Source: Chrysemys picta bellii
Lineage: Eukaryota > Chordata > Testudines > Emydidae
DNA length: 64,000 nt
Assembly: GCF_011386835.1 (NCBI RefSeq)
Contig: NC_088800.1
Coordinates: 16,454,572 to 16,518,571, forward strand
Direction of reading: 5' to 3'
The notes under the pieces: generated by a model
Databases searched by the model: none
The model's input: the letters and a program-made list of their open reading frames with translations, nothing else
What the model was told of the DNA's origin: nothing
Part shown: positions 1 to 11,515 of the stretch, in pieces
Position numbering within the stretch: the stretch's first letter is position 1
Layout: each line of letters begins with the position of its first letter
Position numbers and translations under genes: made by a program

Positions 1-906
1 TGTGATCAACACTGCCCAAAAGAGCCACGGTAGCATGAATTCATTGTTTCATGTTCTGTGTATGTGTGAATGAATGTACTCCGAGCAAACTGACTGACCA
101 GGTATTCTACAATTGGTTAGTAACATAATTAAAGCATCCTGATTGGTTAATAATTAAATCACACAGTGAGTGGCAGGAGACACAGTAAAGAGCCACTTGC
201 AGTTCCTGAGCCTCAGTCTAAGTATCACTGGTTTAAAAGACTGGAGCACTGAAATTCACTAGGTGGGCCAGAGGGGTAAATCAACATGCCTCAGTTGGAG
301 TCAATGTGAATTTACTCCAGGTGAGAATCTAACCCATTGTGTCCAGCAGCACTGCACAAGCATGTATCTAGGATCCTATTTGGAGCACAAGCACTTAGGA
401 GGAGCCCTCCCTTTTATTTGTGATTAGCTGAGGGCATGTCATGGATGTACTTCTTCAGTGCTGATTTCGATGGCTACGTGAGGATTACAGTAATTGTGAC
501 ACACACACCCTCGAAATTCCTTCAGTTTCCACTAAAAAATGTAAATGGGATTAAAGAAATCAAACAAAACTTGACCTCTTGAACCACCACTTGCTGCCAT
601 CTATGGCTCTGCTGTGGAAACTCTTGTACAGGCATGTTGCATGAAGAAAACTGATTTCCTTTCCAGCGAGAAATCCATGTGACTTGTTGGGTATGGCAGT
701 TGGTTCACCAGTTGATTTGATTTAGAAAACCAAAGTCGTTAAGATCTGCAGATTGAACTTTAAATTAGTGTTGGGCATGTCCAGGTTGGTTCAGAAAGGA
801 ACACTTTTTTTTGTTTTCTAGTGCATAGGGTAGTCAGATGGATGTGAGTTTTATTATAAGGATAAGATGAAGGTGTGCTATTGAGGTCTCTTGAAACTGT
901 TAACAT

Positions 907-1512
907 CAGGGCCGGTGCAAGGAAGTTTCATGCCCTAGGTGAAACTTCCACCTTGCGCCACCCCCACCCCCAGCTAACCCCGCCCCCCGCGGCAGCTAAC
1001 CATGCCCCCCCCATGGCAGCTAACCCCACCCGGGGAACCCCCCCCCCCGCAGCAGCTATCCCCCCTCTGCAGCTAACCCCACCTGGGGAGCCCCCCTCCA
1101 CAGCAGCTAACCCCGCCCGCCACCTCCCCCGCCCGGGGAGCCCCTCCCCCCTCCCCCCCCCCCCCCCCGCGGCAGCTAACCCTGCCTGGGGAGCCCACCC
1201 AGCTCACCTCCGTTCCGCCTCCTCCACTGAGCATGCTGGTGCCACTCTAATTCTCCTCCCCTCCCAGGCTTGCGGCACCGATTGGAGGAGAATTAGAGTG
1301 GGGGCTGTGTGCTCAGCGGAGGAGGCAGAGTGGAGGTGAGCTGGGGCGAGGAGCGGTTCCCCTGTGCGCCCCCCCCGTTACTGCAGGTGGCCCCCCCCCC
1401 CGCCCCAGCTCACCTCCACTCCACCTCCTCGCCTGAGCGGGCTTTTAGGCACCCTCAACCACTAGGTGCCCTAGGCGGCTGCCTAGTTCGCCTACTGGTT
1501 GCACCGGCCCTG
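907..1512. mobile_element. hAT-type non-autonomous element, 606 bp
   Basis: It begins CAGGGCCGGTGCAA and ends TTGCACCGGCCCTG as inverted termini. It is flanked by a perfect 8-bp target-site duplication GTTAACAT (899-906 and 1513-1520), the hAT hallmark. The interior is extremely C-rich, with degenerate tandem units containing GCAGCTAACCCC. No transposase frame. Confidence 0.88.
1000..1190. repeat. C-rich minisatellite inside the hAT element
   Basis: Several degenerate copies of a unit containing GGGGAGCCCCC and GCAGCTAACCC. The long open frames here are a consequence of C-rich repetition, not genes. Confidence 0.7.
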
Positions 1513-1520
1513 GTTAACAT

Positions 1521-4500
1521 AGGACCCGGTAACTTGCAAACATTTTGGCAACTGAGCAGAAAGAGAATACAAACTGGAATTTTAATTATCGGGAATTTTA
1601 ATTATCGGGAATAAAGTCCCGTAGAACCTATCAAACTATTCTGAAGCCTGTTCTTGTCCAGCATAAATCGTGTGTGAAAGTTTCATGAACAGAGACCTAA
1701 GACCTCTCCACAACGTGTCTCCGCTCTCTGTTGGCCGATGTTCCTCATCGAGGCTGTTTCAATGCTCCCTTGTTTTTTTTTTTTTGTTCTTCACAGAGGG
1801 ATGGAAATGATCCCTAAAAACTAGGTTAAGGGCTCTGCTCAGCATGAATATCCATTTGTGAAGCACAAAGAACCACAGAAGCTTGTTAGGTGAGGGAGAG
1901 GGAGGAGGAGAGACTCTGGAAAACTAGACAGACTATAGGGAATATTGTGTGTGTGTGTGTCTGGTAAGTGTCTCCTCTCAGACTCTGGAGAAATGGTCCA
2001 AAGATTGGCACTTCAGACAGTAGGCAAAGTCCTTCAATTTAATGACCTAGTCTTTGTCTGTGTGCAGATTCTCTAATCTTGGAAGAGGCTAAAGCTAAGA
2101 CGATTATCAAATGCATGGTGCAGTGCAGTAAATCAGTGGGGTTTATTTGTGTTATCAGGAAAATCTAAAGAGGGCTCAAATCACCTCAAAGTAAATGTCT
2201 AAAGCATCACATGGTAAATTGTACTATGGAAATAGCCTGAAAAGCAAGGGCAATTAGGTTGTACATTCAGCATTACTAATGAGCACCAGCTAATACCGCT
2301 GTACTTGGTCTGTTAACGCTTAGAGAGAAACACTTTCCCCCCCCGTCCGCTGTGATTCAGCTGACTGAGGGAAATACCAGGGTGTATCTGAATAACAGAC
2401 CTAATAAATTGATGAGGTCACTTACAGTCAAATTATCACAATCCCCCACAAAACCTCCCTGCAGATGCTCTGCTCTGCCTTATTGCCATGGACTGTGGAA
2501 ACTTGCATGGCAGTCTTCATAATGCTTTATTCATTGGTATTGTCTTATGGCCTGATGCTAAGTGTCCACTGAAGTCAATAGAAGTTGATCTACTCTGCAC
2601 TTCATAAGAGGTGCTCAGCACTTCGTTGCACCTCTGCGAAGGTTTCAGTGGTGGGGAAGGACTGGAGAGCTTTGATTTTGAACTATGCTGATTGGAAGTG
2701 AATGAAATTGGATGTATCCATGTTTTCTTTGGACTCAGACACAGGCATATGGAAGGGCTGAATATTTACATTTCTATAAAAATGGGCACAGGAGGCCGTA
2801 TTTGGATTGTCATTTGTATTAGACTGGGGTCTGAAGGTCTGGTTCCAGGCTGTACCAGAGCTAGGGTTTGTGATCATATTCAGTAGCGTTGAAATCTTCT
2901 GAACTGGAACCGGGAAAAAGGAGAGTTATTTTGAATCTGACCCAGAACTCAAACCACAGAGGTAGGTTCAGATCTCCTCTTCACCACTCCCCTGTTCCCC
3001 ATGCCTCAAGTTTGAGGTTCTTATTTGGGCCCGTGACTAACTTCTAGATGAAAAGGTGGCACTTTAACACTTTTTCCATGTTTTGCAAAGTGAGATCTGG
3101 ATGAGTGTTTTGATCTAAATGACCTAAATTATCCTAATGTGCCCTTCAGCATAAGCAAACCATCTATATTCTCCAGCTCCCCAAATGAAACGCCAAGGCA
3201 CTAATAGTATTTGGCTTCATATGAGCTGGTTTCAACTTTGAAGGGATTATTGTCTACAGCTGCTTTTTAGTATGATTCATGCTTGTAGCTACTTATCTTG
3301 TGTACAATTAAATTCTTTACCAGTGATGCAATCTGGAGGAAAACAAAGAAAATAAGACCAGGCTAGAATAAGCCTGTTGCAAACATGCCCAGCTGACGGA
3401 GATTTTTTTTTAAGTTGTAGTTTTATTCTTTTATAAATTAACTAGTATATGAGCAACGCTTTGCTTCTGCCATTATTACCTGGACTGATAAATACACAGG
3501 CAGATGAAAGCAACTTTTCTGCAAATCAAATTGCTATTGGCAGCTTTAGGGCTGCAACCATCTTTTTGTTATATGTATATACTGTAATTAGCACAATGAG
3601 TCTCTGATGGCTGGTTGGGGCCTCTAGGTGCAGCCAGGATACAAATAATCAATAATAATAATAATGTGCTATTAGATGTGAGTTAGGGTATCATAATCTG
3701 GCCCTAAATATGCTGATTATATCCCAGTTCAAATTCAAATATCCAAATAACCTAGAAATTAGTAAATATATTTAAACTCCCTGTGTCTCAAAAATAATTT
3801 TTCTTACTTATCTTTGATCCATTAGGTTAATCAAATAGATTGGCCCTGTAGTGAGATGTTTTACTGTTGAGAAAGGAGCTGAAATTTTTACTGAAACCTT
3901 GGTATGCGAGTTGCTTAGCTGTAGTTAAATATTATTACTGTAGTAGCATATGTGGAGCTGGCACTAATGTTTTTGAGTAAGCCTGTGAAATAGTTTTTGT
4001 CACCCTCTGTCCCCAAACCTGTCCTACTGTCCACTTCTGTGCCCAGGGCTGGCCTGAGGATATTGGGGAAGGTTAGCGAGGTGACTCTTGACTGACTCAT
4101 TTTACATAATAAACATATGGGAAGAATGTGCGGGTCAGGCAATCTGTAGATCCATCCCTACCCCCAGCCTTCCATTGCAGATGCAGATCCCAGCTGCATG
4201 TTCTTTTCTACCCTAGGAAGTGATTTACTTTGGTTTATTTTGGGTTTCATTTTCAAGGCTGTCTCCAGGAGGAAAAGGGCTAGACATGTTACTTTTGCTT
4301 TTCTCACCCACTGGAAGCTGAGATTTTTATTTATTTTTTTTCCCTCCTTTCCCCCAAACCAGCGGGTCTTGTGGCTGTGAATTTCACAGGTCCCACAGAC
4401 CTGTTCTCACCATATGTGTGTGTGACATGTTCACAGAAAAATAGTAATACAGTATTGGATAATCCAGTTAAGGAGAGAAAATTTAAAAAAAAATTGTTAG

Positions 4501-5788
4501 TCAAGAAAGCCAGTGTGTTAGGGAAAAAATATGATGTCAGTGAAACTTCTAATGTTTCAGTACAGGTTTTCTTTTTAGTCTGAAGGTAAGGTTCTATGAG
4601 CCAAATACTGTGCTGACTCTTCCGTGCATCCTAGCGATCACCAGTAGGGTTGGAGCTTTAATTTGTTTGACCTCAAAAAAATAACCCCCTTTGCCTGAAG
4701 TGGCATAAATGTGAAAATGAAACTGTGTGTGTGAATATTAACTCTCTCTGTCAATTATCTATGCAGATTTAGGCTCTGTTAGCCTCCAGAAAGGCCATTT
4801 TAAGTTTGGTTCACACCGCTCTGGTAATGTAACATGTTCTCCATTTGTCACTAGAACTGCAGTGAGTTGTTTTTCAGAAGTGGCTAGTCTTAACAAGGCC
4901 TTGAAAAGGAAAATTGCTGGCTGTTTGCCTGGTAGCTGTCTTGTCCCTGTGAGGACTTGAATGTGCTTAATGGACTGGAACTGAAGACAAAGCCTTAAAA
5001 AGAAATTTTGAGAAGAGTGGGATGGACAGCTCTAGTGAGCCACTGGGAAACATGGACTCCAGGCCAGTCTGCTGAAATGTAAGGTGTTTGAATTGGGGGG
5101 GGGTGGAGGAGGGCAGTGAAGATACTCTCCAGTTTGTTCTCAGCCTTTTTTCCAATCATGAGTGGAGAGTACATCACACTCCCCTTTCCAAGTCAAGCAC
5201 TGGAGTAGAGTTAGCCTTCAGGAGATGGCTGCTGTGTTGTTAACTTGGCTGAATGTGCGTTTTTGGTGGACAGATAACGAGCGTGTAGCCAGACAGTTCA
5301 CTGGATCTGAAGACTCCTAGGAGAAGTGAACTGATCACTCAAACTGCCTTCTCACTGAGGTCAATGGGAAATGCAGATGCTGAGAGCACCTCTTGGGATT
5401 TGCTGCTAAGATGGAATGAAAGCTTTGAGTATGATCTTTTTTTGTCATTTTCGCTTCAGAATTCTCTGTGCGATTCGTATTACCCATTGGGATATGAACT
5501 TTCAGAGCAGTGCGTGAGGATTTATATTTGAAACTTTCTTATTGATGTGAATAGGGATCAAATGACACGCTTTGAAAATACATTTCATTGTGCTTGTATA
5601 GATTTGGGGGGGGGAAATCAGAGGGCCATTTTTAAATCCGAGTAGTAATAGTTTGGGGGAAACTGATCTAGTGAGCAAAAATCTCCCATTCTCCTAACTT
5701 CTATATTCTGGAAATCAATTAATCTTTATTAATTTCCAGCATGTGCTGCAGGCAGCTATAACCACTGGATTTTTTTCTCTGATATTTC
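1521..5788. other. Intronic, no gene seen
   Basis: Apparent intron of the CEMIP-like gene. I see short TG runs near 1945, an AATAATAAT tract near 3650 attached to a MIR-like remnant (CCTCTAGGTGCAGCC), poly-T tracts and a GTCAATGGGA palindrome remnant near 5360. No exon with family similarity was found. Confidence 0.5.
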
Positions 5789-6082
5789 GGCTATGTCTAC
5801 ACTACAGCCCCTACAGCAGAATAGCTGCAGCTCCACCACTGTACGATCTCCCATGTAGCTGCTCCTTGTTGCCAGGAGAGAGCTCTCCCACTGGCATCAT
5901 TAAACCACCCCCAACGAGTGGTGGTAATTGTGTCTGCGGAAGAGCATCTCCTGCCAACACAGCGCTGTCAACACCGGTGCTTTTGTCGGCAAAACTTATG
6001 TTGGTCAGGGGTGTGTTTTGGGTTTATTTTTCACAGCCCTGACTGACAAAAGTGTCACTGATAAAAGTACTAGTGTAGACAT
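5789..6082. mobile_element. MITE copy 1 (TGTCTACACTA termini)
   Basis: It starts GGCTATGTCTACACTAC and ends TAGTGTAGACA, giving inverted termini. It shares internal blocks (CAGGAGAGAGCTCTCC, ACCACCCCCAAC, GAGCATCTCC) with the element at 6283-6575. Superfamily not resolved. Confidence 0.65.
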
Positions 6083-6282
6083 TCTGTTCTGCACTGGTGC
6101 TCCAGATTTTCATCAGTGAGATCAAAATTTAATTTGTAGATTTCATAGTCCTCAACCATTATACAAGTCATGTCAACAAAATCTTCGTGGTTGTTTTCAG
6201 GGACAGAACTCTGCACCTTTAGAATCTCCAGTAGCTAGAACCGTATTAGGGCTCCTTATGTTCTCCATAGGCCAGCAACTAT

Positions 6283-6575
6283 GGCTGTCTACACTGAGAA
6301 GTTTACAGTGGCACAGCTGTGCCACTAACACTATGCCACTGTAAAGCATGCAGTGTAGCCACTCTTTGGCAGGAGAGAGCTCTCCTGCCAACAAAATAAA
6401 ACCACCCCCAACAAAGGGCTGTAGCTTTGTTGGTGGGAGATGCTCTCCCACCGACAAAGCACTGTCCACACCAATGCTTTTTGTCAGTCGGGGATGTGGT
6501 GGTGGTATTTTTTTTTCCCCCACACACCCTTGAGCGACCAAAGTTTTACTGATGAAAGTGCATAGTAGACATGGT
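6283..6575. mobile_element. MITE copy 2, same family as 5789-6082
   Basis: It starts GGCTGTCTACACTG and ends with a degraded AGTAGACATGG. It carries the same ordered internal blocks as copy 1, in the same orientation, 200 bases downstream. Confidence 0.62.
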
Positions 6576-7073
6576 CACACACATTTTGTTCAGGTCTGAC
6601 ATTCCAGCCTCTGGAGGGCAATGCTCCACCTAAACCTATATGGTCCAAGAGCTTTCTTTGCCCTCTTCCTGTAGGAGAGGGCAGCAAACAGATGTACACT
6701 CCTGTTAAACTTACTTTAGTTGAACCTCTTGTCTGTACCGCTCCAAGTTATACCATTCTCACTTCAGATACAGATTTCTCACCATACCACAAAAATCAGG
6801 CATTACTGTATTTCCTTGTTTATTCCTAGAAACTACTGGCATCAGAAATGCAAAATCTAGACACTGTGAATATAAAATACTTTGTGTGTACTAAGGGAAT
6901 ATGTCAAACTTTTTCCTCTGGGTATTTCATTTGGGGTCTTAGGCACTCTTCTGGGTCTTTTGGAGCTGTGCTTTGGACTGAACAGTAGAGGGAGGTTCAG
7001 TTTTTGCTGGAATTACTATGGGACTCAACAGTAGTAAACTATAAATCTATCCTGTGTCCAATATCAGAAAATC

Positions 7074-7099
7074 TGTGTGTGTGTGTGTGTGTGTGTGTG
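7074..7099. repeat. (TG)n microsatellite abutting the SINE
   Basis: About 13 TG units running directly into the SINE body where its 5' end and box A would be expected. Confidence 0.9.
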
Positions 7100-7266
7100 G
7101 TTTGAGCATTGGCCTGCTAAACCCAGGGTTGTGAGCTCAATCCTTGAAGGGGCCATTTAGGGATCTGGGGCAAAAATCTGTCTGGGGATTGATCCTGCTT
7201 TGAGCAGGGGGTTGGACTAGATGACCTCCTGAGGTCCCTTCCAACCCTGGTATTCTATATTCTATG
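7099..7266 (+). mobile_element. Cryptodiran tRNA-derived SINE with CR1-like tail
   Basis: A tRNA-like head (GTTTGAGCATTGGCCTGC, box B-like GGTTGTGAGCTCAATCC) is joined to the CR1 3' tail (GAGCAGGGGGTTGGACTAGA, CTCCTGAGGTCCCTTCCAAC) and ends in TTCTATAT-TCTATG. This head-tail combination is the known pol III SINE of cryptodiran turtles. The first bases including box A are missing. Confidence 0.85.
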
Positions 7267-8450
7267 CTTCTCTTTCCTTTTCCACTTCCCCCTTGTTGCT
7301 TCGTTTGATCAAGAAGTTCAGCAGCTGGCAACAGCCAAGGGAACTTTTTTTAACATTTTGGTATTTTTGCTTCACTTGGGAAGTCAGAACAGCAAATATC
7401 AATATTGCAATAAAAAAAAGGCCACAAGACAGCCATTTCCAAGAGAAAATAAACAGTGCTAAGCAAACGCATAAAAAAAATATGAAACACACTGTGTGGA
7501 TTGTTGAATGACAGTAACACAGGAGCAGAATATGCAGTGCTGAGATATGCTCGTGCCAGTAGACATTTTAAGTATTCACTTTAATATTTGAAAATATTTG
7601 GTAGGACTCAGTAAACCTTGACTTTGTACCAGTTGTTATTTAGCTTTGCTTCTTCAGGGCCCAATAGTCTGGGGAAAAAACAGAGGAAATTGACCTCCCA
7701 AAAAAATAAATCCCCTACTATGAGAATGAATGGAATAATGTCACCAGTAAAGGTTGTAAACACAGCTATTTTCTCTTTCATTAAAGCGTCTAAAATCTGG
7801 ATTTGATTTTAATCTCATTTTAAAGGATCAACTCCAAAAAATCAGACTTTCTGCTTGAAAATTTTTAACCCGTTGTTACAAGTAAATCCTCATAACTAAA
7901 AGAAAAAAAAATCTGTCTGCTTTCTACATTTGACAGCATTTTATCTACAGTCAGTTTCACTACTTCCTTTTGTACAATCTGTTAATCACCATCCCCTTTT
8001 ATTTTGATCTTTCATTCAGTATGAGGGAATCTAAAACTGCAGATTCTCACAGGGGACTCAGGCAGGTGAAGTACTGCAACTACTTTTAGAATCTAGTCCG
8101 TTCCAAAAGATTAATTAAAATCAATGGCATCCCTTTACAGATGTAAAAATATAATATCTGTAAATGTCTCTTTATGATAACAGGAGCAGCTCAGAAAAGT
8201 GGTGGAGGAACACAAGCCCTGTTGGCTTTCACTTAGTGGCTTTGGAAAATCCCAGCTGATATTGCTTACATGTTAGGAAAGGCGGAACATGGCCCGTTTG
8301 GCTCAGAGATGCACGCCAGTCTAAATTTAGCTTGATCCATCTGTGAGAGTTCTAGCTGTTACTTCTCCAGCTGAAAACAAGAATCCAAACAGAGAGGTTT
8401 AAGTTCAGAAACACTGAGGAGCCATAATTTAACTGGTCTCAAAAACCAAG

Positions 8451-8452
<2 letters not shown>

Positions 8453-8493
<41 letters not shown>
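8453..8493. repeat. (GT)n microsatellite
   Basis: About 20 uninterrupted GT units. Confidence 0.95.
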
Positions 8494-8495
<2 letters not shown>

Positions 8496-8707
8496 AATAA
8501 GGCTTCCTGCAGCTAACGTTCCAGCCACAAGGTTCCCTACTTTCAGCACTCCACAGTGAGCAGGAATAGCTCTCATCTTTTCTTTTGTGTGCCGTCATCT
8601 CAGCCTAAATCTTCTGCTGACCCATTAAGCTACATTGTCTGATTGTTTACAGCCACTGTATGAGGAGGCTGCATTTCCCTTGCAGTCCTGGCAATGGTTG
8701 CAGAGGG

Positions 8708-8885
8708 CAGGGCCGGTTCTAGGTCTCTTGCCGCCCCAAGCAAAAACAAAAAACAAAAACCTCCGAGAGCGCAACTGTCGAAGCAAAGAAAAAAACCAAA
8801 ACCCCTAAACTACCCGGAATGCTGTCCCTGGAATTGTGCCACCCCAAGCATGTGCTTGGTTTGCTGGTGCCTAGAGCCGGTCCTG
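8708..8885. mobile_element. hAT-type MITE, 178 bp
   Basis: Termini CAGGGCCGGTTCTAG and CTAGAGCCGGTCCTG with a perfect 8-bp duplication GCAGAGGG (8700-8707, 8886-8893). Sister of the element at 31889-32233: both carry GCCGCCCCAAGC near the left and CCAAGCATGTGCTTGG near the right end. Confidence 0.88.
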
Positions 8886-8893
8886 GCAGAGGG

Positions 8894-11332
8894 GCTCTGA
8901 CCTTGTAAATTTCTGCTCACCAAAAGCAGTGCAGGGTCCTCCTACATGTCGTCATCATCTGATTCCCGTGTTATCACTGCTTTGCTCGTCCTTGGTGCCA
9001 CAGACAAGCAAAGCAAAATGTATGGATGACGGTTGTCAATGACTCCTACAAAACAACCACCCCGCCCCCTTTACAAAATAGCCAAAGTAGCTAACATGAG
9101 AGTTCAAAACAAAACTAGGATTAAATAAGAGGTTGTTTTATTGCATCTTGTTTAAATGTATTTAATCAGTTGTTTTTGTTTTTATATTTAACTGACAACT
9201 CCAGACTTTTTCCTCTCCCTCCCCGCTGTTCCAATGCTTTGTTGTGGTAATAGCCTTAAGGCTTATGTATGCCTGTGAGAACATTCGCAAAGAAAGGCTT
9301 GTTTTCATGAAGACATCTCACCCGCAATACAGTTCTTTCCAAAATCCAGTCAGCCCCGTCACGTTGGCAAAAGGCTTTAGCAATTGTATTTCAATGTGCC
9401 TGGGGACACTCAACCGTCTCCGCTGTTCTCTCATGCGTCTTCCTTCCCCCTTCGCTTTCTTGTTTGTATTTAGTGCTTTTCTTCCCCATGGGACTGTAAC
9501 ACTGCACAAGAATCAGTTCCCAGCCTTTCAAGGAGGTGTCGGGATGTTTCTGTGGCAGCATCTCCAGGGAACCCAATGTGCTAAAGCAATGCAAGGGGGG
9601 GGGGAAATCACCCATAAGAAACAGTTGTGTTCTTGGGACACTATCCTAAAAATATTCCATGACTGTGGCTCTAGTGTAGTTCCTCTAGTTGGAGGCCAAT
9701 ATGTCTGAAAATATCTCTGGTCTCTAGTTGTGCTGAGTTGTGACACAGTTGGACTTACTTAAAATCTAGAGGACCGTATTTGGCTCAGTTTGATGGGGCC
9801 TGTGTATAGGAATGTGGTTTATTATTCTAGAACCGCTTGCCCTCTATTCCACCTTGTAATATGTGTGGGGTTTTTTTGTTTTGTTTTTTAAAAACAAAGC
9901 AAGATGGAAAAACCAGGAGGAGCTTGAACAGATCCAATGGGATTGGCTTTTGCCTTCAGTGCAGCTAATGCAGAGACACTTAGCGAAAGTCTTGGCTTTT
10001 AGATTCCCAGAACTCCCCAAACCAAATCTATTTGCCTCCATTTACTGCTACATTTGCATGGCTGGCTGGCAACTCTGCACTGTATAAGCCATACTGCCCT
10101 CACAGAGCAGCTGAGTGGAATAATAAATTCATTTCTACTCCAGAGTTGTAGGGCCTTGAAAAGACACTGGAGGATATACAGGGTTTTCCCTGTCTCTGAA
10201 CCACACCCCACCATGTAAACAGGAATCCAGGTATTCTTAAAAATATTTTAAAACATCAACAGTCAGAAATCCCAGAATCCCATCTTCTCTTGGACAATTG
10301 GTAAAGTTAACCACAGTAATGGTTCAGATGTCTATTTGTGGCACAGAGTCACTGAGTAGGAGAACCAGAAACAATGAAAGCCGCACTTTTTTTTTCTTTG
10401 TTTTCCCCCCTCTCTTATGTAGCCTTTCTATGACCTGCAGCTTCTTTCTCTTGTTCAACAAAAAATTCTCTAAGCTAAATGCATCTGGAAACCAAGCTTT
10501 GTTATGATTTGCTGGAAAATTCTCCCCAGCCAGTTTCTGAACTGTACTGTAACACCTTGCATGGCCCTGCTACTTGTAACATAGGTTTACAGGTTTGAAC
10601 CAGTTTTCCTCTCCGCAACAGTGGCAGTGGAAATAGCCGTGGTAGAGCCAGGGCGTAAAGTCAACTTGCATTCTTCTCAGTTGGCTGTCATCAGCACATT
10701 GCTGAAATTCTGGAAGCCAGGAGTTAAAAGACGCTCTAACTATAGCCCTATTTATTATAAGTTTAGTATTGGAGAGAGGGCTTTTAAAGAAGCAAGTCTC
10801 TTTAAAGTATGGCTCTGGTTCAGCTCAGAGATTTCTATATAATTCCTGTATCAGTGCCCCTGTTGAAATGTTTGCTTGAAACCGGCTCCTTCTGCTAGAT
10901 GAACAAAACCAAGCCTAATGGCCTTTCAAGAGATGACAATGGTCATCATGAAAAGAAATTCTGTCCTCGAATAAGGCCTGGAGAATTGCTGTCTCCAGGC
11001 CGTATGGGATGCTGAGAGCAATTCTCTGATTTTAAAGCAGTTCTGGAGCCCAATTCAAAGCCCAGTGAAGTCAATGGGAGTCTTTCCTGTGGACCTAGTG
11101 GTCTTTGGATTGGGTGACAAGAAGCAGTTGCTTCCAAACAAGGTGAATCCCCAAGTTAGTTTGGTTGGGATTTTTCAAAAGGGGAGGGAGTGTTGAAAAC
11201 AAAGACCCTTTCTACCCCTTAAATATTGTGCTTGCAGCACGAGACCTTTTCTCATTTCTTTTCAAATCCTTGAACACTGACAAGCATATATTTTATCTCT
11301 TTCCCCACTCCCTCACACCATTTTGCCAACAG
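8894..11332. other. Intronic, no gene seen
   Basis: A 154-codon frame at 9244-9708 has no recognisable motif and no supporting splice sites. A frame opening after an AACAG at 10620 was considered as the preceding exon but shows no CEMIP similarity. A foldback lies at 11037-11118. Confidence 0.45.
11037..11118. repeat. Foldback element with CCCAATTC...GGATTGGG arms
   Basis: GCCCAATTCAAAGCCCAGTG pairs with the CTTTGGATTGGG at the right; the centre is GTGAAGTCAATGGGAGTC. Same family type as 24203-24280. Confidence 0.5.
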
Positions 11333-11515
11333 AGGAGACTGGCTGCACGTTGCATTATGTTATCCCAAGGAGGCTGTTTTCACCATTGTGGCAGACATCT
11401 ACCAGCGACAGACGGGGAGAGTGCACAGTGTAAAACACTACCTAGCAGCCCCTTCCTGGCCCAGTGTGCTCAACAGGACGGGCGAGCGGCTCTTCTACTT
11501 CGACAGTGCATTGGG
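11333..11515 (+). CDS. CEMIP-like exon A (GDW...ALG)
   Basis: Reads GDWLHVALCYPKEAVF and continues to a GT donor at 11516. The acceptor is one of two AGs (11331-11332 or 11333-11334), so the first base is uncertain by two. It ends after two bases of a Gly codon (GG|G), which the next exon completes. In CEMIP this block follows the parallel beta-helix region. The preceding exon was not found in 1-11332. Confidence 0.82.

Noticed and set aside
875..1614. Proline-rich open frames of about 100-154 codons
   Set aside because: They lie mostly inside the C-rich hAT-type element at 907-1512 and reflect its tandem composition.
7099..7150. tRNA gene candidate
   Set aside because: The head is tRNA-like but lacks a full cloverleaf and acceptor stem and continues into a CR1-like tail, so it is a SINE.
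9244..9708. 154-codon plus-strand frame in unique sequence
   Set aside because: No recognisable domain, no supporting splice sites or polyadenylation signal, and no similarity to the CEMIP exons on either side.
10621..10842. Frame opening just after an AACAG, as a possible preceding CEMIP-like exon
   Set aside because: The translation shows no similarity to the family segment expected before the GDW block, and there is no convincing donor.
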